Shown: piece after piece, positions 35,169-43,816 of the stretch
Position numbering within the stretch: the first letter of the stretch is position 1
Layout: every line of letters starts with the position of its first letter
DNA from: Lachnospiraceae bacterium
GTDB lineage: Bacteria > Bacillota > Clostridia > Lachnospirales > Lachnospiraceae
Assembly: GCA_017480195.1 (NCBI GenBank)
Contig: JAFVBE010000038.1
Coordinates: 1-64,000 of the forward strand
Direction of reading: 5' to 3'
Length of the DNA stretch: 64,000 nucleotides
Translations under genes and position numbers: made by a program
The notes under the pieces: generated by a model
Database searches by the model: none
What the model saw: the letters and a program-made list of their open reading frames with translations, nothing else
Told to the model about the DNA's origin: nothing

Positions 35169-35960
35169 TTAATATAAAATCTTCTCTATTGCTTCAAGCA
35201 CTTTGTCCTTCTCAAGTGGTTTTAAGAAATATCCATTTGGGTTAAGCTTAAGCACTGCCGTTATGTGCTGTGTATCGGCAACCGCAGTAAGAAAGAATAC
35301 AGGAATATTCTTAAGCTCATCATCCTTTTTCATTTGCTCAAGAGTTTCTCTTCCGTCGAATTTAGGCATATCATAATCAAGCAAAACCAAATCCGGTTTT
35401 CTCTTACGCATAAACTCAAGCGCCTTAAGTCCTGATGTAGCAATCATTACATTATATTGATTCTCCAGCATAGCCTTGGTACTTCTTACCGACAGAGAGC
35501 TGTCATCAACAATCATAATTGTCTTTCTCGGCTTATCTTCTTTATCCATTGATGCCTTAATCCGTGCGCCGACTCCTGCCTCCTTAGGTATCTCGTCAAC
35601 ATCCATATGCATCATCTCACAACACTTAAGCACAAGATCCTTCTGAGTTACAGGTCTGATAAGATTCTCGAACTGGTCGCTCTCATAATATCCTGTGTAA
35701 TTATCACTTTCCTCCTTAGTTCCTACAACTAATACCGGAATCCTCTTATATGCCCCAAAGAAATAATCAAATATCTCCAAATCCTCGGGATTAAGCTCGG
35801 ATATACTGATTATAACCATATCAGGCTTGAATATTCTGGTCATACCCCTAACCTGTTCAAGCTCGTATGTACATAGCTGCATGGAAAATGTTCCAATCAA
35901 TACCTCATTGAAGTTCCTGATAATCTTATTAAGTTTTCCAATTAAAAGAATTTTTCTCAT
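35169..35960 (-). CDS. response regulator with a pseudo-receiver and a true receiver domain
   Basis: The 263-residue protein has two receiver folds and no output domain. The N-terminal one (1-115) lacks the acidic pair and phospho-acceptor motif (MVIISISELNPED at the Asp position). The C-terminal one (about 145-263) is complete: IMIVDDSS, LVLLDYDMPKFDG with the phospho-acceptor Asp, FFLTAVAD, GYFLKPLE. It lies about 30 bp downstream of a hybrid kinase and is its likely partner. Such two-receiver proteins often control c-di-GMP enzymes or act as phosphate sinks. Confidence 0.85.
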   Translation of the reverse strand: MRKILLIGKLNKIIRNFNEVLIGTFSMQLCTYELEQVRGMTRIFKPDMVIISISELNPEDLEIFDYFFGAYKRIPVLVVGTKEESDNYTGYYESDQFENLIRPVTQKDLVLKCCEMMHMDVDEIPKEAGVGARIKASMDKEDKPRKTIMIVDDSSLSVRSTKAMLENQYNVMIATSGLKALEFMRKRKPDLVLLDYDMPKFDGRETLEQMKKDDELKNIPVFFLTAVADTQHITAVLKLNPNGYFLKPLEKDKVLEAIEKILY

Positions 35961-35990
35961 AGTTCTTTCCCCTCTTGCTTAAGTTTATCA

Positions 35991-38900
35991 TTACTTAGGC
36001 AGTTTATCAAGCAGGCTTTCAATTATTTCTCCTGCCATATCATAATCTATATTCTCCACCGCAACACTTAATTCCTGTATATCATCTGCAACATCATCAG
36101 GATAGTCATATTCCCTTAACTTAGCCATAGTTTCATCTGAAGAATCAAGTTCCATATTCTCCATAAAGTTTAAAAGCATCTTAAGATAAATATTTACATC
36201 CTCATAATTATAAGTCAATTTGTCTAATGGCTCTTCTTTAATCATACATTTTAGCTTATCCTTATATTCGCGCCACTCCTTAAGGAAATCCGATGTAACT
36301 GCCAATACTCTGAATACCCGCTTATCCCTTGCAGCATATTCCAGAAGCTTGGCTTTATCTGAAAGCTCTACTGCACCAATCATGGCAGCCGAGCTTTTCA
36401 TAGCGTGTACCTTGGTACGATACAGGCTGAGCACCTCATTTCTTTCCTCCGCTGTATCATCTGTTGGCTCATCAACAATTTTTTCTAAATCCATATTGCT
36501 GACTTCATTATCTGTATCATAATTATCATACATTTCAAACAATTGATTATAACAGTTCTCAAGGTAGTCTGCCTCAGAATCCATTGATATATAGAATGAA
36601 TTAACCGTATCAAGCAGTATATCCATATCCGGCATATGTGCCAATGCGTACTGCCAGTCAATACCTTCTATATCAGGTAAGCTATCCGAAGACATAATCG
36701 TATCACTTTTATTCTGTTTTTCACCATCCGATTTTTTATTTTCATCATTTGTATTTTTAACAGGTGCTTCCAGAACCTTCTCCTTAGGCAGATATGCGCT
36801 CACAAGCTTTTCTAACTTATCAGGCACTATCGGCTTAGATAAGAATTCATCAAAACCTTCTGCAAGGTACATCTCTCTTGCACCGGATATTGCATTTGCC
36901 GTAAGTGCTATAACAGGAGTATCTTTACACATATTATCAGGCATTTCCTTCATATGTGCAAGAGTTTCAACACCATCCATCTCAGGCATCATATGGTCTA
37001 AGAAGATTATGTCGTAATGCTTCTTTGTGACCATCTCAAGACATTCCATACCGCTTTCCGCCTCATCCACATTAACCTTAGTCTCTTTGAGTAATCCTCT
37101 GAATACCCTCCGGTTAATCATATTATCATCGACAACAAGAACATGAGCATCAGGCGCAACGAACGATACATCATATTTATATTCCTGACTCTGCTTCCTT
37201 ATTCTCTCCTCAATATCTCCGATAGGCTCTGCATTTATAACTCCCTGCTCTAAATCAAATGAAAATGTAGTACCCTCGCCGTATATACTCTCTACATTAA
37301 GCTTACTTCCCATCATCTCAAGCAGGGTAAGTGTGATATTCATACCAAGACCTGTACCCTCGATATTCCTGTTTCTCCTCTCCTCAATTCTCTCGAACTC
37401 GGAGAAAAGCTTCGATATATCCTCTTCCTTAATTCCTATACCTGTGTCAGATACAGTAAATGTAAGGCTTGCTTTATCAACCTTTACCTCGCCGTCAATC
37501 TTTAGAGTGACACTTCCCTTCTCCGTATATTTTACAGCGTTATTAAGAAGATTTAATAATATCTGTCTTATACGGATTTCATCACCATATAGCCTTGATG
37601 GAAGTTCTCTATCTACAAGCACCTGTATATCAAGTCCCTTGTCAGCAGCCTTTATAGATATCATACTTACGATATCGTGTATTACGCTGCTAAAGTCATA
37701 ATCGACCGGAATAATCTCCATCTTGCCGGCCTCAATCTTGGACATATCAAGTACATCATTTATAAGTGAAAGCAGGTTCTCGCCGGCATGCTGTATATCA
37801 AGTGCATATTCCTTAGTTGAAGTTTCCTCACTCTCTCTCAAAATCATGGCATCCATACCAAGTATAGCATTAATAGGCGTTCTAATCTCATGAGACATAT
37901 TTGCCAGAAATCTCGCCTTCGCCTCACTCTCCATAATTGCTTTTTGTTTTTCTTTCTCTATGTGGAGTACATTATGTATAGTATTAATTGTAGCAGTTGT
38001 AAGCAGGAAGATAAGTCCAAGTGCCATAGTCGTGCCGCTGAACTGACTGGACTTAATAAAATATTTTACTATCTGTATGCTTGCAGCGAAAAATGCTCCG
38101 AGTATACCTATAACAACCAATCGGTAATCCTTAGCCCGTTTTTTAATAAAATCAATAATTACGGTAACTGCAATCATAAAAATCGCAAGGAAGCACGAGC
38201 CTGCCATTGCTATAAATGTATCTGTAAAATCTACAATATGTGCTATATGAAGTGTCGAACATACGATAAAATCAATCACAATCACAAATCCGGCAAAAAT
38301 ATATGGTTTGCGGTATCTGTATTCCTGAATTTCATTCATATAGATAAGAAACGGAAACGGAATAAGCATAATCATAAAGAATGCCATATCACTTACCGTT
38401 GATAGACTTGGGAATAAAAGCTGTCTGAATTCTGAATTGAATATACTCCAGCAGGCTCCTAAGAATACGCTCCAGCCAAGATAGGCAAGTTCAACTCTTC
38501 TGTTGTATTTTATACGGAGAATATTGCTGACAATTATAGTAATAACACTTAATACCAACTCTAAGAATGCTATCATAAGCTCCGGCAGATAGCGCGGCAC
38601 AAATCTGTACCATATACTCATTCTGTCGCCGTAATAAGCCGAATAAAACACACCTGAAAAAGAAGAATCGGAAATTGTCTCCATAGTAAGAGCCTTGCCT
38701 GCATCCGTAGGAAGCAATTCAATAAATATATATGCAACTGCGCTATTGGTTCCGAAAGCTCTCGTATCCTCTGTAGAGTAGCTTCTCCTTAGCTCACCGT
38801 CTATCCATATCTTCATATCCTGCTTGGTACTTCTAAAGCACAGATAGCTGTTATTTTCTATCACATCAGGCAGGATGGTTTCGATGGTTACAATCTCTCC

Positions 38901-39146
38901 CCTCTCGGCATCACACTGATATGGGAATTTGAAGGTTTCAGTCGTACCATCAGATTTTGTCCAAGTCCACTCTCCATCATATTCCTTATATTCATAATCC
39001 CCGTTTGAAGGCGAATCTGCGGGCAGTACAGTCTCTCCATATATAAAATAAGCAAAAACCGCCACGACAAATACTCCGAACATAACCTTAATAAAGGTCA
39101 TAAGCGGAGTATTTTTATATGAATTGTTATCCTTGAATTTATCCAT
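35991..39146 (-). CDS. hybrid sensor histidine kinase (7TM sensor-HisKA-HATPase-REC-Hpt)
   Basis: The 1051-residue kinase has a membrane helix at about 15-35, an outside beta domain (about 36-180), seven membrane helices (about 185-390) as in 7TMR-DISM receptors, HisKA with ANMSHEIRTPI, HATPase with NNAVKYT, DTGIGI and GTGLGM, a receiver (LVVDDN, IIFLDHMMPEMDG), and a C-terminal Hpt domain with KVHAMKSSAAMIGA supplying a second His. The full phosphorelay is in one chain. The outside domain resembles carbohydrate-binding folds, so sugar sensing is possible. GGAGGAAG precedes ATG 39146. Confidence 0.9.
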   Translation of the reverse strand: MDKFKDNNSYKNTPLMTFIKVMFGVFVVAVFAYFIYGETVLPADSPSNGDYEYKEYDGEWTWTKSDGTTETFKFPYQCDAERGEIVTIETILPDVIENNSYLCFRSTKQDMKIWIDGELRRSYSTEDTRAFGTNSAVAYIFIELLPTDAGKALTMETISDSSFSGVFYSAYYGDRMSIWYRFVPRYLPELMIAFLELVLSVITIIVSNILRIKYNRRVELAYLGWSVFLGACWSIFNSEFRQLLFPSLSTVSDMAFFMIMLIPFPFLIYMNEIQEYRYRKPYIFAGFVIVIDFIVCSTLHIAHIVDFTDTFIAMAGSCFLAIFMIAVTVIIDFIKKRAKDYRLVVIGILGAFFAASIQIVKYFIKSSQFSGTTMALGLIFLLTTATINTIHNVLHIEKEKQKAIMESEAKARFLANMSHEIRTPINAILGMDAMILRESEETSTKEYALDIQHAGENLLSLINDVLDMSKIEAGKMEIIPVDYDFSSVIHDIVSMISIKAADKGLDIQVLVDRELPSRLYGDEIRIRQILLNLLNNAVKYTEKGSVTLKIDGEVKVDKASLTFTVSDTGIGIKEEDISKLFSEFERIEERRNRNIEGTGLGMNITLTLLEMMGSKLNVESIYGEGTTFSFDLEQGVINAEPIGDIEERIRKQSQEYKYDVSFVAPDAHVLVVDDNMINRRVFRGLLKETKVNVDEAESGMECLEMVTKKHYDIIFLDHMMPEMDGVETLAHMKEMPDNMCKDTPVIALTANAISGAREMYLAEGFDEFLSKPIVPDKLEKLVSAYLPKEKVLEAPVKNTNDENKKSDGEKQNKSDTIMSSDSLPDIEGIDWQYALAHMPDMDILLDTVNSFYISMDSEADYLENCYNQLFEMYDNYDTDNEVSNMDLEKIVDEPTDDTAEERNEVLSLYRTKVHAMKSSAAMIGAVELSDKAKLLEYAARDKRVFRVLAVTSDFLKEWREYKDKLKCMIKEEPLDKLTYNYEDVNIYLKMLLNFMENMELDSSDETMAKLREYDYPDDVADDIQELSVAVENIDYDMAGEIIESLLDKLPK

Positions 39147-39259
39147 TTCTTCCTCCCCAATAAATGAACAGCGTACCTTTTACATCTAATATAATATCTT
39201 AATATTGGGATAAATGCAATTAAAACAATATTCCGTATTATCTAATTGTCTCAATCAAT

Positions 39260-39949
39260 TTAATAATTTTCTCCCTGTTTTTTCTTCATCCTCTCCCAGT
39301 TGATAAATCCATACAAGTCATTTACAAGGAACATTACGAAGCACAAAACCATAGGCAGATATGATATATCGGTCATGGTTGCAAGAACCCATAGAACAAT
39401 CAAAGCCACATCATTTCCCGCATAAAACAAAGCATAATATGAACTCCTTAACATAGTAAGAGATGCAGCCATAAAGCTTGTGGTAATTGATATGGTGGAC
39501 ACAATCAGATTAGGAGTATTAAAAAATTTAAGTATAAAGTAAAAACAAGCTGTCACGACAGTGGTGACAAGTATGAGTAAGGTCCACAGCTTAGGGTTTG
39601 TATGCCTTACCTTAACCTCTCCCTTCTGATATGGATTTTTAACCCAAGTGACAACCGCTCCCACAGCTATCGGCGCAGTCATACCAAGATAGGTAATCAT
39701 CTCACCCCAATATCTGAATTTAAAAGAAACTATAGCATAGAATATTGCAAAAACAACCGTAAGCACCTGTCCCAAGACATCACCCTTAGCAACGAATATA
39801 AGAGCAGTCACTCCTATAAGAGAGGCTATAAGTGTTATGCACTCTCTGTTCTTAAATACAAAAAATGAAACCACAATTACCAACACTGATATAAGCCATA
39901 TTAATCCTTCGTACCATTTTAATCTTTTGATTGATTCAAGTATGTTCAT
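39260..39949 (-). CDS. pnuC: PnuC family nicotinamide riboside (or related vitamin) transporter
   Basis: The 229-residue membrane protein has about seven helices and PnuC features: IKRLKWYEGLIWLISV at the start, LIGVTALIFVAKGDVLGQV, and the C-terminal NDLYGFINWERMKKKQ. PnuC proteins carry nicotinamide riboside by facilitated diffusion; close relatives carry thiamine or riboflavin. I chose ATG 39949 because AAAGGAGC lies 5 nt upstream. The frame stays open 36 codons further, but that stretch is part of a structured leader, not protein. Substrate is inferred from family only. Confidence 0.85.
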   Translation of the reverse strand: MNILESIKRLKWYEGLIWLISVLVIVVSFFVFKNRECITLIASLIGVTALIFVAKGDVLGQVLTVVFAIFYAIVSFKFRYWGEMITYLGMTAPIAVGAVVTWVKNPYQKGEVKVRHTNPKLWTLLILVTTVVTACFYFILKFFNTPNLIVSTISITTSFMAASLTMLRSSYYALFYAGNDVALIVLWVLATMTDISYLPMVLCFVMFLVNDLYGFINWERMKKKQGENY

Positions 39950-39978
39950 ATTGCTCCTTTCTTTGACTAATGCCATTT

Positions 39979-40139
39979 CCGCCGTACAGATATAATCACC
40001 GGCAGGCACGCTCTCGCTAAGATTCGCACGCAGCGGTACTAAGTTCTTTGTCCGCAATCCACAATTACATTTTTACTTCGTAAATGTAATTGAGTCTTGC
40101 ATCCAAATCACTAAGTACCGGCGGCTCATATTACCTGCC
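39979..40139 (-). promoter_or_regulatory. long structured leader of pnuC, candidate riboswitch
   Basis: On the minus strand the leader has an outer stem GGCAGG/CCTGCC (40134-40139 with 40001-40006), an inner stem GGTACTTAGT/ACTTAGTACC with a central mismatch, and an apical AATTACATTT/AAATGTAATT hairpin. The 3-prime arm can instead pair downstream as CTGCCG/CGGCGG (40000-40005 with 39979-39984), close to the ribosome site. Mutually exclusive pairing is what a translational riboswitch would show. It does not match the TPP, FMN, preQ1 or NAD classes as I know them. Confidence 0.5.
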
Positions 40140-40196
40140 TATAGATTTATCTGTATGTTGGAAATGACAGCATATAACCATAATCAAATTAATAAA

Positions 40197-40253
40197 GCAC
40201 TCGCATATTGTATCTTCTAAGACCTAACGATACAATAGACGAATGCTTTTATT
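40197..40253. terminator. long hairpin terminator between ybaK and the pnuC leader
   Basis: Arms AAAGCACTCGCATATTGTATC and GATACAATAGACGAATGCTTT pair over about 18 of 21 positions around a 14-nt loop. Both strands continue with A/T-rich sequence (CTTTATT on minus, CTTTTATT on plus), so it should end the toxin-ybaK transcript. Confidence 0.65.
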
Positions 40254-40337
40254 ATATGCACCCTGCTACCCGGTGGCAGCTTACAATATTTAACCTTTAT
40301 TTACAAATAATCGCACGAATTTATACAAAAGTCAAGT

Positions 40338-40817
40338 CTATCCTACAGTTATATCCTCTAAAGTATACTGGAAAGCTTTATCCAAGTCATTAGGATTTAC
40401 CTCCACCTGATATCCGACCTTACCGGCACTGAAGAATATTGTATCAAAATCCATAGCAGTCTTATGTATTACAGTCTTAAACTGCTTCTTCATACCTATA
40501 GGTGAGCAGCCGCCATGCACATATCCGGTAAGCGGAAGAAGCTCCTTCTGCTTAATCATTTCTATCGACTTTTCACTTACTGCCTTGGCAGCCTTCTTCA
40601 AATCAAGCTCAGCTTCCACAGGAACTACAAAGACATAATACTGTCCTGTCTTTCCCCTCGTAACAAGTGTCTTGAACACCTGACTTGGATTTTCACCAAG
40701 TATACGCGCAATCTCGTCTCCGCTTGTTGACGCATCCTGTGTATAGGTGTGACTTATATAATTAATCTTCTTCTGCTCAAGTACACGCATAACATTTGTC
40801 TTTTCTGATTTGTTCAT
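40338..40817 (-). CDS. ybaK: YbaK-family Cys-tRNA(Pro) deacylase
   Basis: The 159-residue protein has the YbaK motifs ARILGENPSQVFKTLVTRGK (catalytic Lys in FKTLV), VVPVEAELDLKKAAKAV, and YVHGGCSPIGMKKQF with the GGCSPIG loop. It hydrolyses Cys-tRNA(Pro) and related mischarged tRNA. Its ribosome site GGAG lies inside the end of the upstream toxin gene, with 4 bp between the genes, so it is co-transcribed with the toxin. A second YbaK-family gene lies at 16323-16802. Confidence 0.93.
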   Translation of the reverse strand: MNKSEKTNVMRVLEQKKINYISHTYTQDASTSGDEIARILGENPSQVFKTLVTRGKTGQYYVFVVPVEAELDLKKAAKAVSEKSIEMIKQKELLPLTGYVHGGCSPIGMKKQFKTVIHKTAMDFDTIFFSAGKVGYQVEVNPNDLDKAFQYTLEDITVG

Positions 40818-40821
40818 AAAT

Positions 40822-41301
40822 CTAAATCTCCAATTCTTTATGAAAATATTTTAATGTAGAAAAAGTATATCTTCTTTCAAACTCTCTCATATGCATATTA
40901 TTTTCTTTTTTGATATATCCAATATAATCTTCTACATATTTTAATGCTTCCTGCTTTATTCTTTCAAAATTTATAACAGTTTCTTTAAACTCATCTTTAT
41001 CAATTATAGCAGTTTTATTATCCAAATATTTTGTATCTTTTATTATAATAATTTTGGTATAATCCAATCCTGATTTATGTATTTTGGCTCTTTGTGAAGA
41101 TTTGAAATGATATGCATATTCATGATTTATTTCACTTCTATAGGGAATACATATAAAATAATCATAATGTGTTTGAAACAATAAACAGTTATATGCTCTT
41201 CGCCTTTTTTCTAATATTTCTTTATATGGTGGATTGGGATAATCATTATAGAAATCATTTGTCAATTTCAATATTTGGTAATCATTCTCAGGTATAAACA
41301 T
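40822..41301 (-). CDS. type III toxin-antitoxin endoribonuclease toxin, CptN-like (ToxN/AbiQ superfamily)
   Basis: The 159-residue protein resembles the ToxN/AbiQ/CptN fold: FYNDYPNPPYKEILEKRRRA near the start, LLFQTHYDYFICIPYRSEIN as the core strands, HFKSSQRAKIHKSGLDYTKI, and a helical C-terminus. These toxins cut mRNA and the repeats of their own antitoxin RNA. ATG 41301 is chosen because AGAGGTG lies 4 nt upstream; an earlier ATG lies inside the terminator. Directly upstream are two RNA repeats and a terminator, the exact order of type III systems. It is read on into ybaK. The sub-family name is my best match. Confidence 0.8.
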   Translation of the reverse strand: MFIPENDYQILKLTNDFYNDYPNPPYKEILEKRRRAYNCLLFQTHYDYFICIPYRSEINHEYAYHFKSSQRAKIHKSGLDYTKIIIIKDTKYLDNKTAIIDKDEFKETVINFERIKQEALKYVEDYIGYIKKENNMHMREFERRYTFSTLKYFHKELEI

Positions 41302-41321
41302 AAAACACCTCTTAACATAAA

Positions 41322-41343
41322 AGAGAGGCATAAGAGCCTCTCT
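41322..41343 (-). terminator. terminator between antitoxin RNA and toxin gene
   Basis: AGAGAGGC (41322-41329) pairs with GCCTCTCT (41336-41343), followed on the minus strand by TTTAT. In type III systems this leaky terminator sets the ratio of antitoxin RNA to toxin mRNA. Confidence 0.85.
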
Positions 41344-41486
41344 GTAATGTCTTCATCAATCGGTCAATTTTTATTTTACCGTCCTGTCAGAACCGTCACA
41401 GGACTCATCGCTCGGTCAATTTTATTTTACCGTCCTGTCAGAACCGTCACAGGACTCATCAGATGAAGAAGAACATTTCTGTTCTT
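41322..41486 (-). ncRNA. type III antitoxin RNA (CptI-like) with two 51/52-nt tandem repeats
   Basis: The minus-strand transcript contains unit 1 (41410-41460, 51 nt) and unit 2 (41358-41409, 52 nt), which are identical except for one inserted A and two end bases, then the start of a third unit (GATGAAGACATT). Each unit has a stem GTCCTGT/ACAGGAC whose 10-nt loop holds CGGT, able to pair with the downstream ACCG as an H-type pseudoknot. An A-rich linker TAAAATAAAATTG joins them. Repeat length, repeat number, pseudoknot and position before terminator and toxin match CptI-type antitoxins. Confidence 0.8.
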
Positions 41487-41492
41487 AGTTTT

Positions 41493-41520
41493 ATTATATA
41501 CTGTTTTAGGAAAAAAACAA
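41493..41520 (-). promoter_or_regulatory. promoter of the type III toxin-antitoxin locus
   Basis: On the minus strand, TTGTTT (41515-41520) and TATAAT (41493-41498) are spaced by 16 bp; the first repeat begins about 26 nt after the predicted start. Confidence 0.65.
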
Positions 41521-41658
41521 CTACTTTTTTATTTATTTAGGAAATTTGTTAATTCCATAATATTGTCATATTAATTCTCAAAAAATGCTGGTAATAACTA
41601 TTATAAATGTTATAATATACTTACTCAATATTAATAATATTAAATAGGGGAGAAAAAT

Positions 41659-43746
41659 ATGGCAAAGGAAAAAAAGGAAAAAAACTTTCGTAAGATAAAA
41701 AGAAACAATTCATGGATTTCTATATTATTTTTTACTTTAGCAATAGGACTATTAACTGTTCTTGTTCTTGCATTTGTAGAATTTTTATTTTCATATGCTG
41801 TTGATTCAAAGGCTTCCGGACAATATGAATCCATAAAATATATGGCGAGACTATATGATTCAAATGCTAATATAGAAGAAACCGAAAAATATAAGCTTCT
41901 TAATGAAGAAGGCAGAGAGTATTTTATAATTGATAACAATGGTGAGGTAATTTATTCTTATGGAAAAAACACATGCAGTGATATAGGTAAGACAGTTTAT
42001 CTGGGAATATCAGATGAAAATGTTGTTGCATATAAAGATACTGAGATAGGATATGTTTATCCTACAAATAACCATGCCCTTTATCTTGATTACAAAAGTT
42101 TTATAAAAAACGAATTTAAAATAGATGAAGACGGTGTATTCATCGGTACAAGGGATGAAGGTGACAGGACCATAGACTATGACAGAATTAATAATTTAGA
42201 CAATTTAGATGATATGGAATATGCTAGTGAAATAAACGATATTGTATCTAACAAACTTCCTGTATGGTTATCTGTTGACATGGGGGATAAGACACTTATC
42301 GCTAAAGCCTACATAACACTAAGCGCCAACGATCTGGGATTATTTATGATTATGGGAATTGTTATGTCTTTCATAGTAATAATCTTATTTATAATTGTCG
42401 TAAGCAATGTCATAAGCGGATTTGTAAGACAAAGAAGAATAACCAACTTCTTCTTTACTGACCATGTCACAAAAAGTCATAACTGGATGTGGTTTAAAAC
42501 CAAAGGTGAGCAGTTTCTTCGCAGAGGCTCAACTGCAAAAAATAAATATGCCATTATCAACCTCGTGTTTGTAAAATACAGAACCTTCTGTCTGTGCCAT
42601 TCCATTGAAGAAGGTGAAGATGTGCTTCGCAAGGTAAATGACCTTATATTAAGCAAGCTTGAGAAAAAGGAAATGTGTGCACATGTCACTAATTCTAACT
42701 TTGCACTTCTTCTTCATTATACAGATGCAGATGATTTGGATGCAAGCATTAAGGCTCTGATAACGGAGCTTGAGCAGATTGACACAGAGCATAAATTCGC
42801 ATTCCAGGCAGGTATCAATAAGCTGGATGTCAAGAAGGATGAAAACGGCAAGATATTAAAAAGAAAAGACTTAGATATCGACAAGGAATATAACAATGCC
42901 TGTGCCGCAAGAGCTACATTCGAGGGCAGTGAGGATTCAGGTGTTGCTTACTTTGACAACAAGCTCGTTGAGGAACAGAAATGGATTGATATGGTTCAGG
43001 AGAAACAGCAGCAGGCGCTTGATAACGAAGAATTCCAAGTATACTATCAACCTAAGTACGACCCAAGAACGAATGAGCTGCGAGGCGCAGAGGCACTTAT
43101 CAGATGGCAGTCGCCTGAGTATGGCTTTGTAAGCCCGGGCCGCATAATTCCTATATTTGAGAAGAATGGATTTATCACTGAGATTGACCACTATATGATA
43201 CAGCATGTAGCCAAAGACCAGAAGGCATGGCTTGATAAGGGGCTTAAATGTGTTCCGGTATCAGTAAATGTATCAAGAGCACATTTTATCGAGAGTGACC
43301 TTGCTGAGCAAATACGAGATATGATTGACAAGGAGGGTACACCTCATAATCTTATAGAGATAGAGCTTACAGAGAGTGCATTCTTCGACGATAAGAATGC
43401 TATGATTAATACGATAGAAAAATTAAAGAGCTATGGCTTTGCAGTTTCAATGGACGACTTCGGCTCAGGCTATTCATCTCTCAACTCGCTTAAAGATATG
43501 CCTCTTGATGTGCTTAAATTAGATGCAGAATTCTTCAGAGGTGATAACGATAATAACAGAGGTGAGATAGTTGTCACAGAGGCAATCAAACTCGCTAAAA
43601 GTCTCAATATGCGTACTGTGGCAGAGGGTGTCGAGATTAAGGAACAGGTTGACTTCCTCGCCGAGCAGGGCTGTGATATGATACAGGGCTACTACTTCGC
43701 CAAGCCTATGCCTAAGGACGAATACGAGCAGAGAATGAGTAATTAG
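41659..43746 (+). CDS. membrane GGDEF(degenerate)-EAL cyclic-di-GMP phosphodiesterase
   Basis: The 695-residue protein has a basic N-terminus, a membrane helix (about 20-45), an outside sensor domain of about 180 residues, a second helix (about 235-258), a GGDEF-like domain without the GGDEF motif (about 270-430), and an EAL domain (about 445-690). The EAL part is intact: AEALIRW, NVSRAHF, IELTESAF, MDDFGSGYSSL, KLDAEFF, AEGVE, IQGYYFAKP. It should degrade c-di-GMP in response to an outside signal. GGGGAGAAAAAT precedes the ATG. Confidence 0.92.
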   Translation: MAKEKKEKNFRKIKRNNSWISILFFTLAIGLLTVLVLAFVEFLFSYAVDSKASGQYESIKYMARLYDSNANIEETEKYKLLNEEGREYFIIDNNGEVIYSYGKNTCSDIGKTVYLGISDENVVAYKDTEIGYVYPTNNHALYLDYKSFIKNEFKIDEDGVFIGTRDEGDRTIDYDRINNLDNLDDMEYASEINDIVSNKLPVWLSVDMGDKTLIAKAYITLSANDLGLFMIMGIVMSFIVIILFIIVVSNVISGFVRQRRITNFFFTDHVTKSHNWMWFKTKGEQFLRRGSTAKNKYAIINLVFVKYRTFCLCHSIEEGEDVLRKVNDLILSKLEKKEMCAHVTNSNFALLLHYTDADDLDASIKALITELEQIDTEHKFAFQAGINKLDVKKDENGKILKRKDLDIDKEYNNACAARATFEGSEDSGVAYFDNKLVEEQKWIDMVQEKQQQALDNEEFQVYYQPKYDPRTNELRGAEALIRWQSPEYGFVSPGRIIPIFEKNGFITEIDHYMIQHVAKDQKAWLDKGLKCVPVSVNVSRAHFIESDLAEQIRDMIDKEGTPHNLIEIELTESAFFDDKNAMINTIEKLKSYGFAVSMDDFGSGYSSLNSLKDMPLDVLKLDAEFFRGDNDNNRGEIVVTEAIKLAKSLNMRTVAEGVEIKEQVDFLAEQGCDMIQGYYFAKPMPKDEYEQRMSN

Positions 43747-43767
43747 ATTATCCATTTACGATTAATA

Positions 43768-43801
43768 ACAGGTGCGTACCAATGTGGTATGCACCTGTTT
43801 T
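43768..43801. terminator. intrinsic terminator of the GGDEF-EAL gene
   Basis: ACAGGTGCGTACCA (43768-43781) pairs with TGGTATGCACCTGT (43785-43798) with one G-U pair and a 3-nt loop, followed by TTTTAG on the plus strand. It also faces the convergent gene ending at 43817. Confidence 0.9.
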
Positions 43802-43816
43802 AGTTATATATGATAG

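Noticed and set aside
39950..40057. N-terminal extension of PnuC by 36 codons
   Set aside because: The stretch is part of a structured leader with competing stems, the extension is not family-like, and AAAGGAGC marks ATG 39949 as the start.
40840..41300. Toxin gene read as a generic phage abortive-infection protein
   Set aside because: The repeats and terminator directly upstream make a type III toxin-antitoxin system the better explanation, although such systems can also act against phage.
41358..41460. Possible CRISPR array
   Set aside because: There are only two adjacent units of 51/52 nt with no spacers and no cas genes; the position before a toxin gene explains them.
41409..41470. Hammerhead-ribozyme-like start CTGATGAGTCC in antitoxin repeat 1
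   Set aside because: The GAAA core element is replaced by GGTAAA, the second repeat lacks the leading CT, and the repeats fit a type III antitoxin pseudoknot, so the likeness is chance.
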